A stretch of DNA of 22,892 nt from Patescibacteria group bacterium (GTDB lineage: Bacteria > Patescibacteriota > Patescibacteriia > UBA9934 > GWF2-40-263): the NCBI GenBank assembly GCA_004298405.1, contig SCSL01000035.1:1-22892 (forward strand), in the 5' to 3' direction. This document shows positions 1 through 5,849 of the stretch, in pieces. The translations under genes were made by a program, and so were the position numbers. The number at the start of each line of letters is the position of its first letter. Position 1 is the stretch's first letter. Under the pieces are notes generated by a model. It worked only from the letters and a program-made list of their open reading frames with translations, was not told the origin of the DNA and searched no databases.

Positions 1-71
1 ACAAGAGGCGACCGTCTGTTATGCCCCCTTAAAAGATCTTTCTCTTCCTCTGTGATCTCGACTCGAACCAT
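1..71 (-). CDS. Partial CDS, N-terminus only (possible transposase or HTH protein)
   Basis: An ATG at 71 opens a minus-strand frame that runs off the left edge, giving about 23 residues that begin MVRVEITEEEKDLLRGHN. The charged 'ITEEEKDLL' helix followed by Arg/Ser/Pro resembles, from memory, the start of IS630-like HTH transposases, but this is too short to prove. The start is supported by an extended -10 box (TG-T-TACACT, plus positions 78-86) ending 6 nt before the ATG, the same leaderless arrangement seen at other genes here. It overlaps the 3' end of the alkyltransferase gene in another frame. Function stays open. Confidence 0.4.
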   Translation of the reverse strand, partial: MVRVEITEEEKDLLRGHNRRSPL

Positions 72-313
72 GGAATCAGTGTAACAGAAATCGGAAGTTT
101 TGTTTTGAGAAGGCTATATCCACCCGTCGTTCCGTCAGATCGGATCACACGATGGCAGGGAATCGACGGATCGTAGTTCTTGTTCAAAATGTTTCCCACC
201 CCTCGGTAGGCTCGTGGTCTTCCGGCCGCGACAGCGACGTCTTTGTAGGTCATCGTTTGTCCCTTGGGGATTCGACGAACAACATCGTAGACCGCTTGAG
301 CAAAAGGGGTCAT
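29..313 (-). CDS. Methylated-DNA--protein-cysteine methyltransferase (MGMT/Ogt-type DNA-binding domain)
   Basis: This 94-residue protein carries the MGMT C-terminal catalytic domain: an N-terminal 'TPFAQAVYDVV..IPKGQTMTYKDVA' winged-helix segment, the arginine-finger region 'RAYRGVGNILNKN', and the alkyl-acceptor motif PCHRV (Cys near residue 53). The family removes O6-alkyl groups from guanine by irreversible transfer to that cysteine. Its ATG overlaps the stop of the upstream NUDIX gene by 4 nt (ATGA), so the two are translationally coupled. After the conserved GGYS, the last 27 or so residues do not look like the family's usual K-x-LL tail and become basic and low-similarity. The promoter and start of another gene lie in this part. 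The C-terminus may therefore be replaced by a mobile-element edge, and activity is uncertain although the acceptor Cys is intact. Confidence 0.85.
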   Translation of the reverse strand: MTPFAQAVYDVVRRIPKGQTMTYKDVAVAAGRPRAYRGVGNILNKNYDPSIPCHRVIRSDGTTGGYSLLKTKLPISVTLIPWFESRSQRKRKIF

Positions 314-732
314 AAGTCAGTTACCTCAAAATATCGATTTCCGGTTTTCACGGCTTCAAGCGCGATTCGAACTGGTTCGAAGAGCGGGGAAGGCAAGTTA
401 TCGAGCGGAAACCAGCCAAATGACTCGATCTTGTGAGGCTCCAGAATTGTCGGTTCACCAGAAAGAATTTCCGCAACAAATGAGATGTCGATGTAGTGCT
501 TTCCGTACTTGCGCATGTTCGTACAGGAAACAAATACGATGTTTCCAATCTCGATGCCGAGTTCTTCACGCGCTTCCCGTTTTACTGCATCAAGGGGACT
601 CTCTCCAAATTCCACGTGTCCGCCAAGCGACCCGTAACAGCCCTCTGCGTGGGATCCTTGTCGCTTGGCCAAGAGGGTCATGCCGTCTTTGATGATCACT
701 ACCCCTGCACCAACTTTGATTAAATCTGACAT
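310..732 (-). CDS. NUDIX hydrolase
   Basis: This is a 140-residue single-domain NUDIX protein. The NUDIX box is complete: GGHVEFGESPLDAVKREAREELGI, residues about 36-59, shown here in two parts as 'GGHVEFGE' then 'REAREELGI'. The Glu residues of REAREE bind the divalent metal. The family hydrolyses a nucleoside diphosphate linked to X, and the overall style ('VGAGVVIIKDGMTLLAKR') is like MutT/NUDT15-type nucleotide-pool enzymes, but the substrate cannot be read from sequence. It lies 49 bp downstream of mutY on the same strand and overlaps the alkyltransferase start, so the three form a likely DNA-damage cluster. A possible -10 TAGTCT (plus 742-747) lies 9 nt before the ATG, so it may also have its own leaderless transcript. 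Confidence 0.88.
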   Translation of the reverse strand: MSDLIKVGAGVVIIKDGMTLLAKRQGSHAEGCYGSLGGHVEFGESPLDAVKREAREELGIEIGNIVFVSCTNMRKYGKHYIDISFVAEILSGEPTILEPHKIESFGWFPLDNLPSPLFEPVRIALEAVKTGNRYFEVTDL

Positions 733-781
733 AGATGTAGGAGACTAAAGGGATACTTTTTTTCGCAGGTGAGAAATTTCG

Positions 782-1675
782 TCACCCTTTTGGAAGAGTG
801 ATAATTTTTCTTGAATAGCTTACAAGTCCGTCCTTTGCGAGTCTATCAATCATCATCTCGAGCCATTCTTGATCGAGATGTTTGTCGAAGTCTGGATCGA
901 TCATTTGTCCCAACCGACGACCGGAGACCTGACCCCGTTCGCGCACGGTTTTTAGGATTCGGCCGCGGTAGATGCGGTCGGGGAAGGGTTTGTTGCGGTG
1001 TTTGCGTTCGCGAGCGGTCGCGATGGAGCGTTTGGGTATCTGGACTCGACCGGACACAAACAGTTTGGCCGCTTTACAATCCTTGCGCAAGGGACAGGAT
1101 GCACAGTCTGGGTTCTTAGTACAGATTAATGTGGCGAGATCGAAGATCGCCTGCGGGACATCGTAGTAGGCTCCACGACGGGGGAGGAAATCGTCAGCCT
1201 TCGACCGGATCGTCTCATCATCTTTGAGCTCGGCGAACGGTTTACCCAGGAGGAGTCGACCCAGGACTCGACGGATGTTTGTGTCAATCGGGAGCGTGCG
1301 TCGTTTCTGGGCGAACGCACTCACCGCCGCGGCGGTATATGGGCCGATACCCTTGATCGCGAACCAGGCCACCTCCGTTTTTGGGACGCCGTGCTCGATC
1401 ACAGATCGCGCCACGTCTCGCACCATGAGTGCGCGGCGATTGTATCCTAGTCCCGCCCAAGCGTGGATCACGTCGGCATTACTCGCTCTTGCGAGTTTCT
1501 TCCATGTGGGAAATTTTTTGAGCCAAGTACGATAGTATTCTTTTACACGATCAACTTGCGTCTGTTGCAACATCACCTCGCTCACAAGAATTCGGTACGG
1601 GTCACGAGTCCGTCGCCAAGGAAGATTTCGACCATGTAGGCGATACCATCGTAGAAGTTTTGTGGTAGCCCCCAT
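782..1675 (-). CDS. mutY: A/G-specific adenine glycosylase MutY, lacking the NUDIX-like C-terminal domain
   Basis: The 297-residue protein has the HhH-GPD fold of MutY, which removes adenine mispaired with 8-oxoguanine. Visible are the catalytic Glu33 in SEVMLQQTQV, the helix-hairpin-helix IKGIGPYTAAAV (108-119), the catalytic Asp131 in PIDTNIRRV, and the [4Fe-4S] ligands Cys185, Cys191, Cys194 and Cys200 (C-X5-C-X2-C-X5-C). Typical MutY (about 350 residues) continues with a MutT-like domain that reads 8-oxoG. Here the roughly 95 residues after the cluster instead look like a small basic winged-helix-like region (RIYRGRILKTVRERG ... LAKDGLVSYSRKI). The NUDIX gene follows 49 bp downstream on the same strand. 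No Shine-Dalgarno is visible before the ATG. Confidence 0.93.
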   Translation of the reverse strand: MGATTKLLRWYRLHGRNLPWRRTRDPYRILVSEVMLQQTQVDRVKEYYRTWLKKFPTWKKLARASNADVIHAWAGLGYNRRALMVRDVARSVIEHGVPKTEVAWFAIKGIGPYTAAAVSAFAQKRRTLPIDTNIRRVLGRLLLGKPFAELKDDETIRSKADDFLPRRGAYYDVPQAIFDLATLICTKNPDCASCPLRKDCKAAKLFVSGRVQIPKRSIATARERKHRNKPFPDRIYRGRILKTVRERGQVSGRRLGQMIDPDFDKHLDQEWLEMMIDRLAKDGLVSYSRKIITLPKG

Positions 1676-1687
1676 AATTTTTTCTCA

Positions 1688-1726
1688 GGGGCTTCAGCCC
1701 CGTCGGCACGACGCCACTAAAGTGGC
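1688..1726. repeat. Compact triple-hairpin REP-like palindromic element
   Basis: Three perfect palindromes abut: GGGGC-TTCA-GCCCC (1688-1701), GTCG-GCA-CGAC (1702-1712) and GCCAC-TAAA-GTGGC (1713-1726). They fill most of the gap between mutY and the CYTH gene, both on the minus strand. There is no strong T-run directly after on either strand, so this is not a standard intrinsic terminator. The shape matches REP/BIME-type extragenic palindromes mobilised by Y1 (RAYT) transposases. Only one copy is in the window, so the repeat nature is inferred. Confidence 0.55.
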
Positions 1727-1736
1727 TGTGAAGTAG

Positions 1737-2321
1737 TTAAAGGACACCTGCATCAACAAGGGCCTGATAATGCTCAGGAGAAAACCGATACAGATATTCG
1801 ATGATCTTCCCTCGCACGGGCGTTTGGTTGAGTCCCATGTGCCTCGCGAAGGTTTCGATGCGCTCAAGAGCTTGTTCTCGCTCACGCTCATCGGTAACCA
1901 TAAGTTCAATCTCTGCGACTTCATAGCCAAAGTCACAGTTATCCAGATCCACATGAAACCCTTCTTTTTCATACGACTTCCGTTGTGTCACAATCTTGGT
2001 AAATGGTTTGTATCCAGCGACGGAAAGATCGGCTTCTAACGAATTGACTACCGGCAGATCCAAAAACGTTCGGATCCCTGCCTCATCTTCGATCTCGTCA
2101 TACGCGGTGCCTCCCATCTTGTGTCCAAGCTCGTGAGCCCGACGTTTGAGTTCGAAACGACCTGAACGTTTGCGTAACCAATGATCTTGTTTTGTCAGGA
2201 CAAAATCAGGCCTATCAAAATAGATATCCTCGTTTGTTACCACCCGAAGAAATCTCGCCCCCTCCAGGAGGTGCGCTTCTTGCTCGGGCGTGATTCTGAA
2301 TTTCTTTTCGATTTCCATCAT
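1737..2321 (-). CDS. CYTH-domain protein (triphosphate tunnel metalloenzyme)
   Basis: The 194-residue protein begins with the CYTH signature E-x-E-x-K (MMEIEKKFRI), followed by charged strands that would line the triphosphate tunnel (WLRKRSGRFELKRR near 48-61; 'DEIEDEAG'; 'HVDLDNCDFGYEVAEIELMV' near 124-143). The alternating Glu/Lys/Arg pattern and length fit the CYTH superfamily, which includes class IV adenylate cyclase and thiamine triphosphatase. The exact substrate (inorganic triphosphate, thiamine triphosphate or ATP) cannot be told. Two adjacent ATGs (2321, 2318) are possible starts. An extended -10 box TG-A-TAAAAT (plus 2332-2340) ends 10 nt before the first ATG, consistent with a very short leader. 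Confidence 0.85.
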   Translation of the reverse strand: MMEIEKKFRITPEQEAHLLEGARFLRVVTNEDIYFDRPDFVLTKQDHWLRKRSGRFELKRRAHELGHKMGGTAYDEIEDEAGIRTFLDLPVVNSLEADLSVAGYKPFTKIVTQRKSYEKEGFHVDLDNCDFGYEVAEIELMVTDEREREQALERIETFARHMGLNQTPVRGKIIEYLYRFSPEHYQALVDAGVL

Positions 2322-2331
2322 AGTGATCCCT

Positions 2332-2340
2332 ATTTTATCA
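2332..2340 (-). promoter_or_regulatory. Extended -10 promoter of the CYTH gene
   Basis: On the minus strand the sequence is TG-A-TAAAAT, ending 10 nt upstream of ATG 2321. No good -35 is seen, as expected for an extended -10 promoter. The predicted start of transcription leaves only a few nt of leader. Confidence 0.5.
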
Positions 2341-2348
2341 CAGGTCTT

Positions 2349-2367
2349 GACAGCCTCTTGAGCTGTC
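2349..2367. promoter_or_regulatory. Palindrome over the -35 region, candidate operator
   Basis: GACAGC and GCTGTC form a perfect 6-bp inverted repeat separated by 7 nt. The -35 hexamer of the acidic-protein promoter (2358-2363) lies inside it. Its position between two divergent promoters fits an operator for a dimeric regulator. This is inferred from symmetry and position only. Confidence 0.4.
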
Positions 2368-2386
2368 GATCTCAGGCAGGTATTAT
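2358..2386 (+). promoter_or_regulatory. Sigma70-type promoter of the acidic microprotein
   Basis: A -35 TTGAGC (2358-2363) and a -10 TATTAT (2381-2386) are separated by exactly 17 nt, giving transcription from about 2393. Unlike its neighbours, this transcript has a leader of about 68 nt. Confidence 0.6.
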
Positions 2387-2392
2387 AGATCC

Positions 2393-2452
2393 ACCTAAGC
2401 CTTTAGGTACTAATTCATAAATCCTTGAGGCCACCGAGCTTTGGCTCGGGCC
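2393..2452 (+). promoter_or_regulatory. Structured 5' leader with two hairpins
   Basis: The leader holds two stem-loops: ACCTAA-GCCT-TTAGGT (2393-2408), right at the predicted 5' end, and GGC-(CA bulge)-CCGAGC-TTTG-GCTCGG-GCC (2429-2452). The second ends 8 nt before the ATG at 2461. A 5'-terminal hairpin could stabilise the mRNA, and the second could gate initiation. No known riboswitch is recognised. Confidence 0.45.
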
Positions 2453-2460
2453 ACAACATT

Positions 2461-2622
2461 ATGCTGTATCAATACAGTTTCGTCTCGGACGATGATTTCG
2501 GCGATGACGATGACATGGACATGGACGGCGATGAGGACATGGACGATGATGAAGAAGATGCTGACACCGACGTGGACATGGACTTGGACATGGGGGACGG
2601 AGACGACGGAGGTGAGTGGTAA
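2461..2622 (+). CDS. Asp-rich acidic microprotein, function unknown
   Basis: The 53-residue product starts MLYQYSFVSDDDFG and then is almost entirely Asp with Met, Gly and Glu. I count 23 Asp and 4 Glu, with no Lys or Arg, for a net charge near -27. The frame also opens earlier at a TTG (2425), but that start lies before the second leader hairpin, and ATG 2461 is preferred. I regard it as a real gene because it has its own promoter, a leader and a strong intrinsic terminator. It contains DxDxD-like runs (DMDMDGDED) that could bind divalent metal without forming a proper EF-hand. A DNA-mimic or low-complexity RNA-granule role is also possible. No family is recognised. Confidence 0.65.
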   Translation: MLYQYSFVSDDDFGDDDDMDMDGDEDMDDDEEDADTDVDMDLDMGDGDDGGEW

Positions 2623-2653
2623 ACGCATTCACGAAATTAGTGAACGCGTAAGA

Positions 2654-2683
2654 ACCGGGCTTGCATAAGTCCGGTTTATTTTT
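2654..2683 (+). terminator. Intrinsic terminator after the acidic microprotein
   Basis: A 9-bp stem (ACCGGGCTT paired with AAGTCCGGT, one G-U) with a GCAT loop is followed by TTTATTTTT. It ends 20 nt before the next gene start. Confidence 0.8.
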
Positions 2684-2686
2684 GAG

Positions 2687-2695
2687 TGGTATACT
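2687..2695 (+). promoter_or_regulatory. Extended -10 promoter, leaderless glycerate kinase
   Basis: TG-G-TATACT ends 8 nt before ATG 2704, so transcription should begin at or within a couple of nt of the start codon. It lies directly after the upstream terminator. Confidence 0.6.
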
Positions 2696-2703
2696 GCTTT
2701 TGT

Positions 2704-3987
2704 ATGAGCATGAAGATCCTTAATGAAAAAACTCTGGCAACGACGAAACTTCGGCGCGACGCGTTGAAAATCGTCCGTGCTGGTCTTGAGGCTGTAGAGA
2801 CAAAGATGATGGTCGGTCGTGTAGTCCACCGACAAGGTGAACGTCTCACGATTGGGAAACGCGTGTATCGACTAGACCGTTATCGTCGTATTTTTGTGAT
2901 CGGAATCGGGAAGGCCGCTTTCGACGCGGCGCAGGCACTCGAGTCTATTTTAGGCTCTCGTATCACGGATGGAGTTGTGCTGGATGTGAAGGGAGGAAGA
3001 TTGCTTCGGGTAAAAAGTTTGGTTGGTACGCATCCGCTTCCCAGTCACACGAACATCCGTGCCACAGCGGAAATTTTGGGAATTGTGAAAGGGGCAACAG
3101 CTCAGGATTTGGTGATCACCATCGTCTCGGGCGGAGGTTCATCCCTGTTATGTTGGCCGCACCAGCTTGAGTGTGATGATGTAACCAAGATTACTCGTTT
3201 GCTCATGCGACACGGAGCAACGATCCACGAGCTCAATACGGTTCGTAAACATATTTCTGAAATCCAGGGCGGACAGCTCGCTTGGATGGCTCATCCGGCA
3301 ACCGTAGTCGGTCTTATTTTTTCCGATGTTCCAGGGGACAACATCTCCATGGTTGCTTCAGGTCCGACCGTTTTAGATACCACCACGGTGAAAGATGCCC
3401 AAAAAATAATGAAGAAGTACGACGTGTTACGTCTGTGCGCGTTAGAGCATTGTGATCTACGCGAAACACCAAAACAGCCAGAATTTTTTAAGCATGTCCA
3501 CAATGAATTGGTTGTAGGCAACACCACGGCCGCACAAGCTATGTTGAACCGTGCTCGAGCCTTGGGATATGATCCGGTTGTGTATTCAACTACCCTTGAT
3601 GGAGAAGCTTCTGAAGTTGGTCAACTTCTTGCGAGTCTACTCAAACCTGGACAAGCCCTCATTGCCGCAGGGGAAACAACCGTGACTGTCCATGGAAAAG
3701 GCTCTGGGGGGCGCAATCAGGAAGTGGCTCTCGGAGCTCTTGCAACGCTACCGGTGGATGGTCTTATTTTGAGTATGGCTTCGGATGGAATCGATAATAG
3801 TCCAGTGGCTGGGGCATTTGTCGATCAGCGCGTAAAGGAACGCGCCCATGTGTTAAAGCTGAACTCAACGCGTGCCCTGGAAAAAAATGATAGCTTTCCA
3901 TTTTTCGAGGCTGTTGGTTCAGCGATAAAGACAGGTATCACTGGAGTAAATGTGTCAGATTTGATGCTTGGCTTGCAGTCACCATAA
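2704..3987 (+). CDS. Glycerate 2-kinase, DUF4147/MOFRL family
   Basis: The 427-residue protein (ATG 2704 chosen because a -10 box leaves no room for the in-frame start at 2686) has both domains of the MOFRL-type glycerate kinase. The N-terminal DUF4147 domain shows 'IFVIGIGKAAFDAAQAL', 'GTHPLPSHTNIRATAEIL' and the glycine-rich 'IVSGGGSSLLCWP'. The C-terminal MOFRL domain shows 'GGRNQEVALGAL' and 'SDGIDNSPVAGAFVD'. The family phosphorylates D-glycerate with ATP, giving 2-phosphoglycerate, which would feed lower glycolysis. It is cytosolic with no membrane segment. It is followed 31 bp later by greA on the same strand. Start codon ATG 2710 is an alternative. Confidence 0.88.
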   Translation: MSMKILNEKTLATTKLRRDALKIVRAGLEAVETKMMVGRVVHRQGERLTIGKRVYRLDRYRRIFVIGIGKAAFDAAQALESILGSRITDGVVLDVKGGRLLRVKSLVGTHPLPSHTNIRATAEILGIVKGATAQDLVITIVSGGGSSLLCWPHQLECDDVTKITRLLMRHGATIHELNTVRKHISEIQGGQLAWMAHPATVVGLIFSDVPGDNISMVASGPTVLDTTTVKDAQKIMKKYDVLRLCALEHCDLRETPKQPEFFKHVHNELVVGNTTAAQAMLNRARALGYDPVVYSTTLDGEASEVGQLLASLLKPGQALIAAGETTVTVHGKGSGGRNQEVALGALATLPVDGLILSMASDGIDNSPVAGAFVDQRVKERAHVLKLNSTRALEKNDSFPFFEAVGSAIKTGITGVNVSDLMLGLQSP

Positions 3988-4018
3988 GTATGTGTTGCTA
4001 TTTCGACCGAAACAGAAA

Positions 4019-4501
4019 ATGAGGCAAGCGCTCCAAGAAGATGAACCTTTGTATTTGACGAGTGACGCGATTGAAAAGATGAAGCGTCGACTGAGACGAA
4101 TTGAAGAAGAGGAGTTGCCGCAGGCGATTTCCGACGTCCGTCGTACGGGGGAGTTCGGAGATTTTTCTGAGAACGCGGAGTATCAAGAAGCCAAAGGTCG
4201 TATGCGACGTCTGCACGATCAAGCGACAATGATCAAGGAGAAATTGAAGGTGGTGATCGAGATAGAGGCGCCCGCGACGGGATCGACGGTTGTTCAGATG
4301 GGATCGACGGTGGTGCTTGCCACAGGTGGGGGAGAGAAGACGTTTCAGATCGTCGGTCCCCAGGAAGCGGATCCCGTGAATAGGAAACTTTCGTTCAAGT
4401 CCCCGTTGGGTGCAAAGCTGATGGGACGCCGTCCAGAGGAGGAGGTCGAGATTTCAACACCATCGAGCAAGACCACGTATCGGATCGTTTCTGTGCAGTA
4501 G
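4019..4501 (+). CDS. greA: Transcription elongation factor GreA
   Basis: The 160-residue protein is the usual GreA length. The N-terminal part (about 1-80) is an antiparallel coiled coil starting 'YLTSDAIEKMKRRLRRIEEEELPQ'. Its tip carries GEFGDFSENAEYQEAK, with the conserved acidic residues that reach into the RNA polymerase secondary channel and stimulate transcript cleavage. The C-terminal FKBP-like domain holds 'FQIVGPQEADPVNRKLSFKSPLG' and 'EVEISTPSSKTTYRIVSV'. GreA rescues backtracked polymerase. The frame is open to 3968 inside the kinase gene, but ATG 4019 aligns with the family start. It probably shares the kinase transcript; no clear Shine-Dalgarno or strong terminator is seen. Confidence 0.93.
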   Translation: MRQALQEDEPLYLTSDAIEKMKRRLRRIEEEELPQAISDVRRTGEFGDFSENAEYQEAKGRMRRLHDQATMIKEKLKVVIEIEAPATGSTVVQMGSTVVLATGGGEKTFQIVGPQEADPVNRKLSFKSPLGAKLMGRRPEEEVEISTPSSKTTYRIVSVQ

Positions 4502-4533
4502 ATCTCCTCACCCTCTTTCTCGCGAGCGGGGGA

Positions 4534-4562
4534 TTGACAAAAACCTGTTTTTTAACTAGGTT
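4534..4562 (+). promoter_or_regulatory. Consensus-like promoter of a leaderless secreted-protein gene
   Basis: A perfect -35 TTGACA (4534-4539) and a -10 TAGGTT (4557-4562) have a 17-nt spacer. The -10 ends 8 nt before ATG 4571, so the mRNA is predicted to start at or within 2 nt of the start codon. Confidence 0.7.
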
Positions 4563-4570
4563 TACGTCAT

Positions 4571-5179
4571 ATGACAGTCTCAACACGATTTTTTAACACG
4601 GTTTTACTGGCTCTTTTTGTGCTTATGAGCATGGCGCCTGTAGCCTTTGCTCATTCCACTGAGGTGAATTTCCTTCCAACAAACCTTACTTCTTGGAAGA
4701 CATATGGTTCTCCTTGGGTGAGCTCATCGCAAGTGACGCTTCAGGGATCTGATAAAGAATGGGCGTATGTTGATATCGACGCGGATCATGTCGATGAGGC
4801 GTACATTGTTTTGGCCACGTACGTTGATAAAGACGATTCACGATCGAACATGAGCTCATCGGATAAATCTCGCTCTGGAAATCCGTATCTCTACGCCTAC
4901 TACTTCGACAAGGATGGAAAGATTCAGAAATATCTTTCGGGCACAGATGTGATGAGCACGACCCGCTCGGGTTCTGACCAGGTGGTCTACGGCACCTTCC
5001 CAACGGTTTCAGGAACGGAAACGATTCGTGTCTTCCTCAAACAGAGTTCTGTGAAAAATCTCAGCAACTCAGGTGTCAACGTCACCTTTGTTCAGCCGAT
5101 ACTCTTGGAGGCAAACAGTCTGTCTGAGGCTCGTGGGCTCGTACAAGACTTTGCAAGACTCAACCTCTCCTATCGATAA
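4571..5179 (+). CDS. Secreted protein of unknown function
   Basis: The 202-residue product has a textbook Sec signal peptide: a short basic start (MTVSTRFF), a hydrophobic core (NTVLLALFVLMSMAPV) and a likely cleavage after AFA, before HSTEV (about residue 27). The mature part is Ser/Thr/Asp/Tyr-rich with alternating hydrophobic strands ('EWAYVDIDADHVDEAYIVLATYVD', 'ETIRVFLKQSSV', 'NVTFVQPILLEA'), which suggests a beta-sandwich. There is no Cys in the mature part, no anchor motif and no recognised family. It has its own strong promoter and a strong terminator, so it is a monocistronic, probably well-expressed exported protein. Cell-surface binding is a guess only. Confidence 0.8.
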   Translation: MTVSTRFFNTVLLALFVLMSMAPVAFAHSTEVNFLPTNLTSWKTYGSPWVSSSQVTLQGSDKEWAYVDIDADHVDEAYIVLATYVDKDDSRSNMSSSDKSRSGNPYLYAYYFDKDGKIQKYLSGTDVMSTTRSGSDQVVYGTFPTVSGTETIRVFLKQSSVKNLSNSGVNVTFVQPILLEANSLSEARGLVQDFARLNLSYR

Positions 5180-5180
5180 G

Positions 5181-5213
5181 AAAAAAACGACTGGGGTACC
5201 CCGGTCGTTTTTT
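5181..5213. terminator. Bidirectional intrinsic terminator
   Basis: ACGACTGGG-GTAC-CCCGGTCGT, flanked by seven As on the left and six Ts on the right, lies between two convergent genes and works on both strands. It overlaps the stop codon of the minus-strand gene by 2 nt. Confidence 0.9.
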
Positions 5214-5847
5214 ATGGAACAAGATCTTGGATGAACTCGCCGCCAATGTAGTCGGGTTCAAGAAGATAGAGATCGACAAAGGATTTGTAGATGGCACCAA
5301 CTTCACGAATTTTGAATGGAACCTCTTTGATGTACGGCTGGAGCGTGGCAGAGATGCCCGTGCTCTCAATGCCGAGCGCCTCACAGGTCCAGATGGCGCG
5401 GGGTAAGTGGTATCCCTGCGTTACAAGAATGGCTTTTTCAATGCCCCAAAGTTCACGGGCTCGACGACAGGTGTCGTAGGTGCGACGACCTGCGTAATCG
5501 GGAAAGATGCTGTCCTCTGGAATACCAAAATCATGGATGAGCGTTTGCTTCATCACCTCTGGCTCGTTGTATGCTTGTGTGGTGTTGTCGCCAGAAACAA
5601 GCAGTCGATCGATAAGACCACGGTCGTAGAGTTGCGCGGCAATGGTCAAGCGATCCATGAGCGCATCAGAAGGCGTATTGTGGATGGTGAGGCCCGCGCC
5701 AAAGACGATGGCAACAGGAACATACTCGACGTTCTCCATCGATGCGTAAATTGAGGAACGACCCTTCCCCCAAACCAGGAGGGGGATAAGAATGAATACA
5801 AAAAATAAGGGAATGAAGATAAATTGTGGTACTCTGTATTTAGTCAT
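5212..5847 (-). CDS. SanA/YdcF-like DUF218 membrane-anchored protein
   Basis: The 211-residue protein has an uncleaved N-terminal membrane anchor (FIFIPLFFVFILIPLLVWG, about 9-27) followed by a DUF218 domain. Conserved blocks are AIVFGAGL near 47-54, LLVSGDN near 82-88, the central acidic region 'DTCRRARE' and 'AILVTQGYHLPRAIWTCEALGI'. The last is close to the SanA block, where a Lys or Gln sits before the HxPRA motif. SanA homologues affect envelope barrier function and vancomycin sensitivity at high temperature in Gram-negatives; the biochemical activity of the domain is not settled. Its start codon is 2 bp from that of the divergent helicase. A TAAAAT box 6 nt before the ATG fits a leaderless transcript whose promoter lies in the helicase 5' end. 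Confidence 0.85.
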   Translation of the reverse strand: MTKYRVPQFIFIPLFFVFILIPLLVWGKGRSSIYASMENVEYVPVAIVFGAGLTIHNTPSDALMDRLTIAAQLYDRGLIDRLLVSGDNTTQAYNEPEVMKQTLIHDFGIPEDSIFPDYAGRRTYDTCRRARELWGIEKAILVTQGYHLPRAIWTCEALGIESTGISATLQPYIKEVPFKIREVGAIYKSFVDLYLLEPDYIGGEFIQDLVP

Positions 5848-5849
5848 GA

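Noticed and set aside
2410..2628. Minus-strand frame rich in Val and His (HVHVHV)
   Set aside because: It is the exact antisense of the Asp-rich frame (GAC/GAT read as GTC/ATC) and has no promoter or start signal.
4502..4533. Terminator after greA
   Set aside because: A CTCGCGAG palindrome is present but has no following T-run; it is directly followed by the next promoter.
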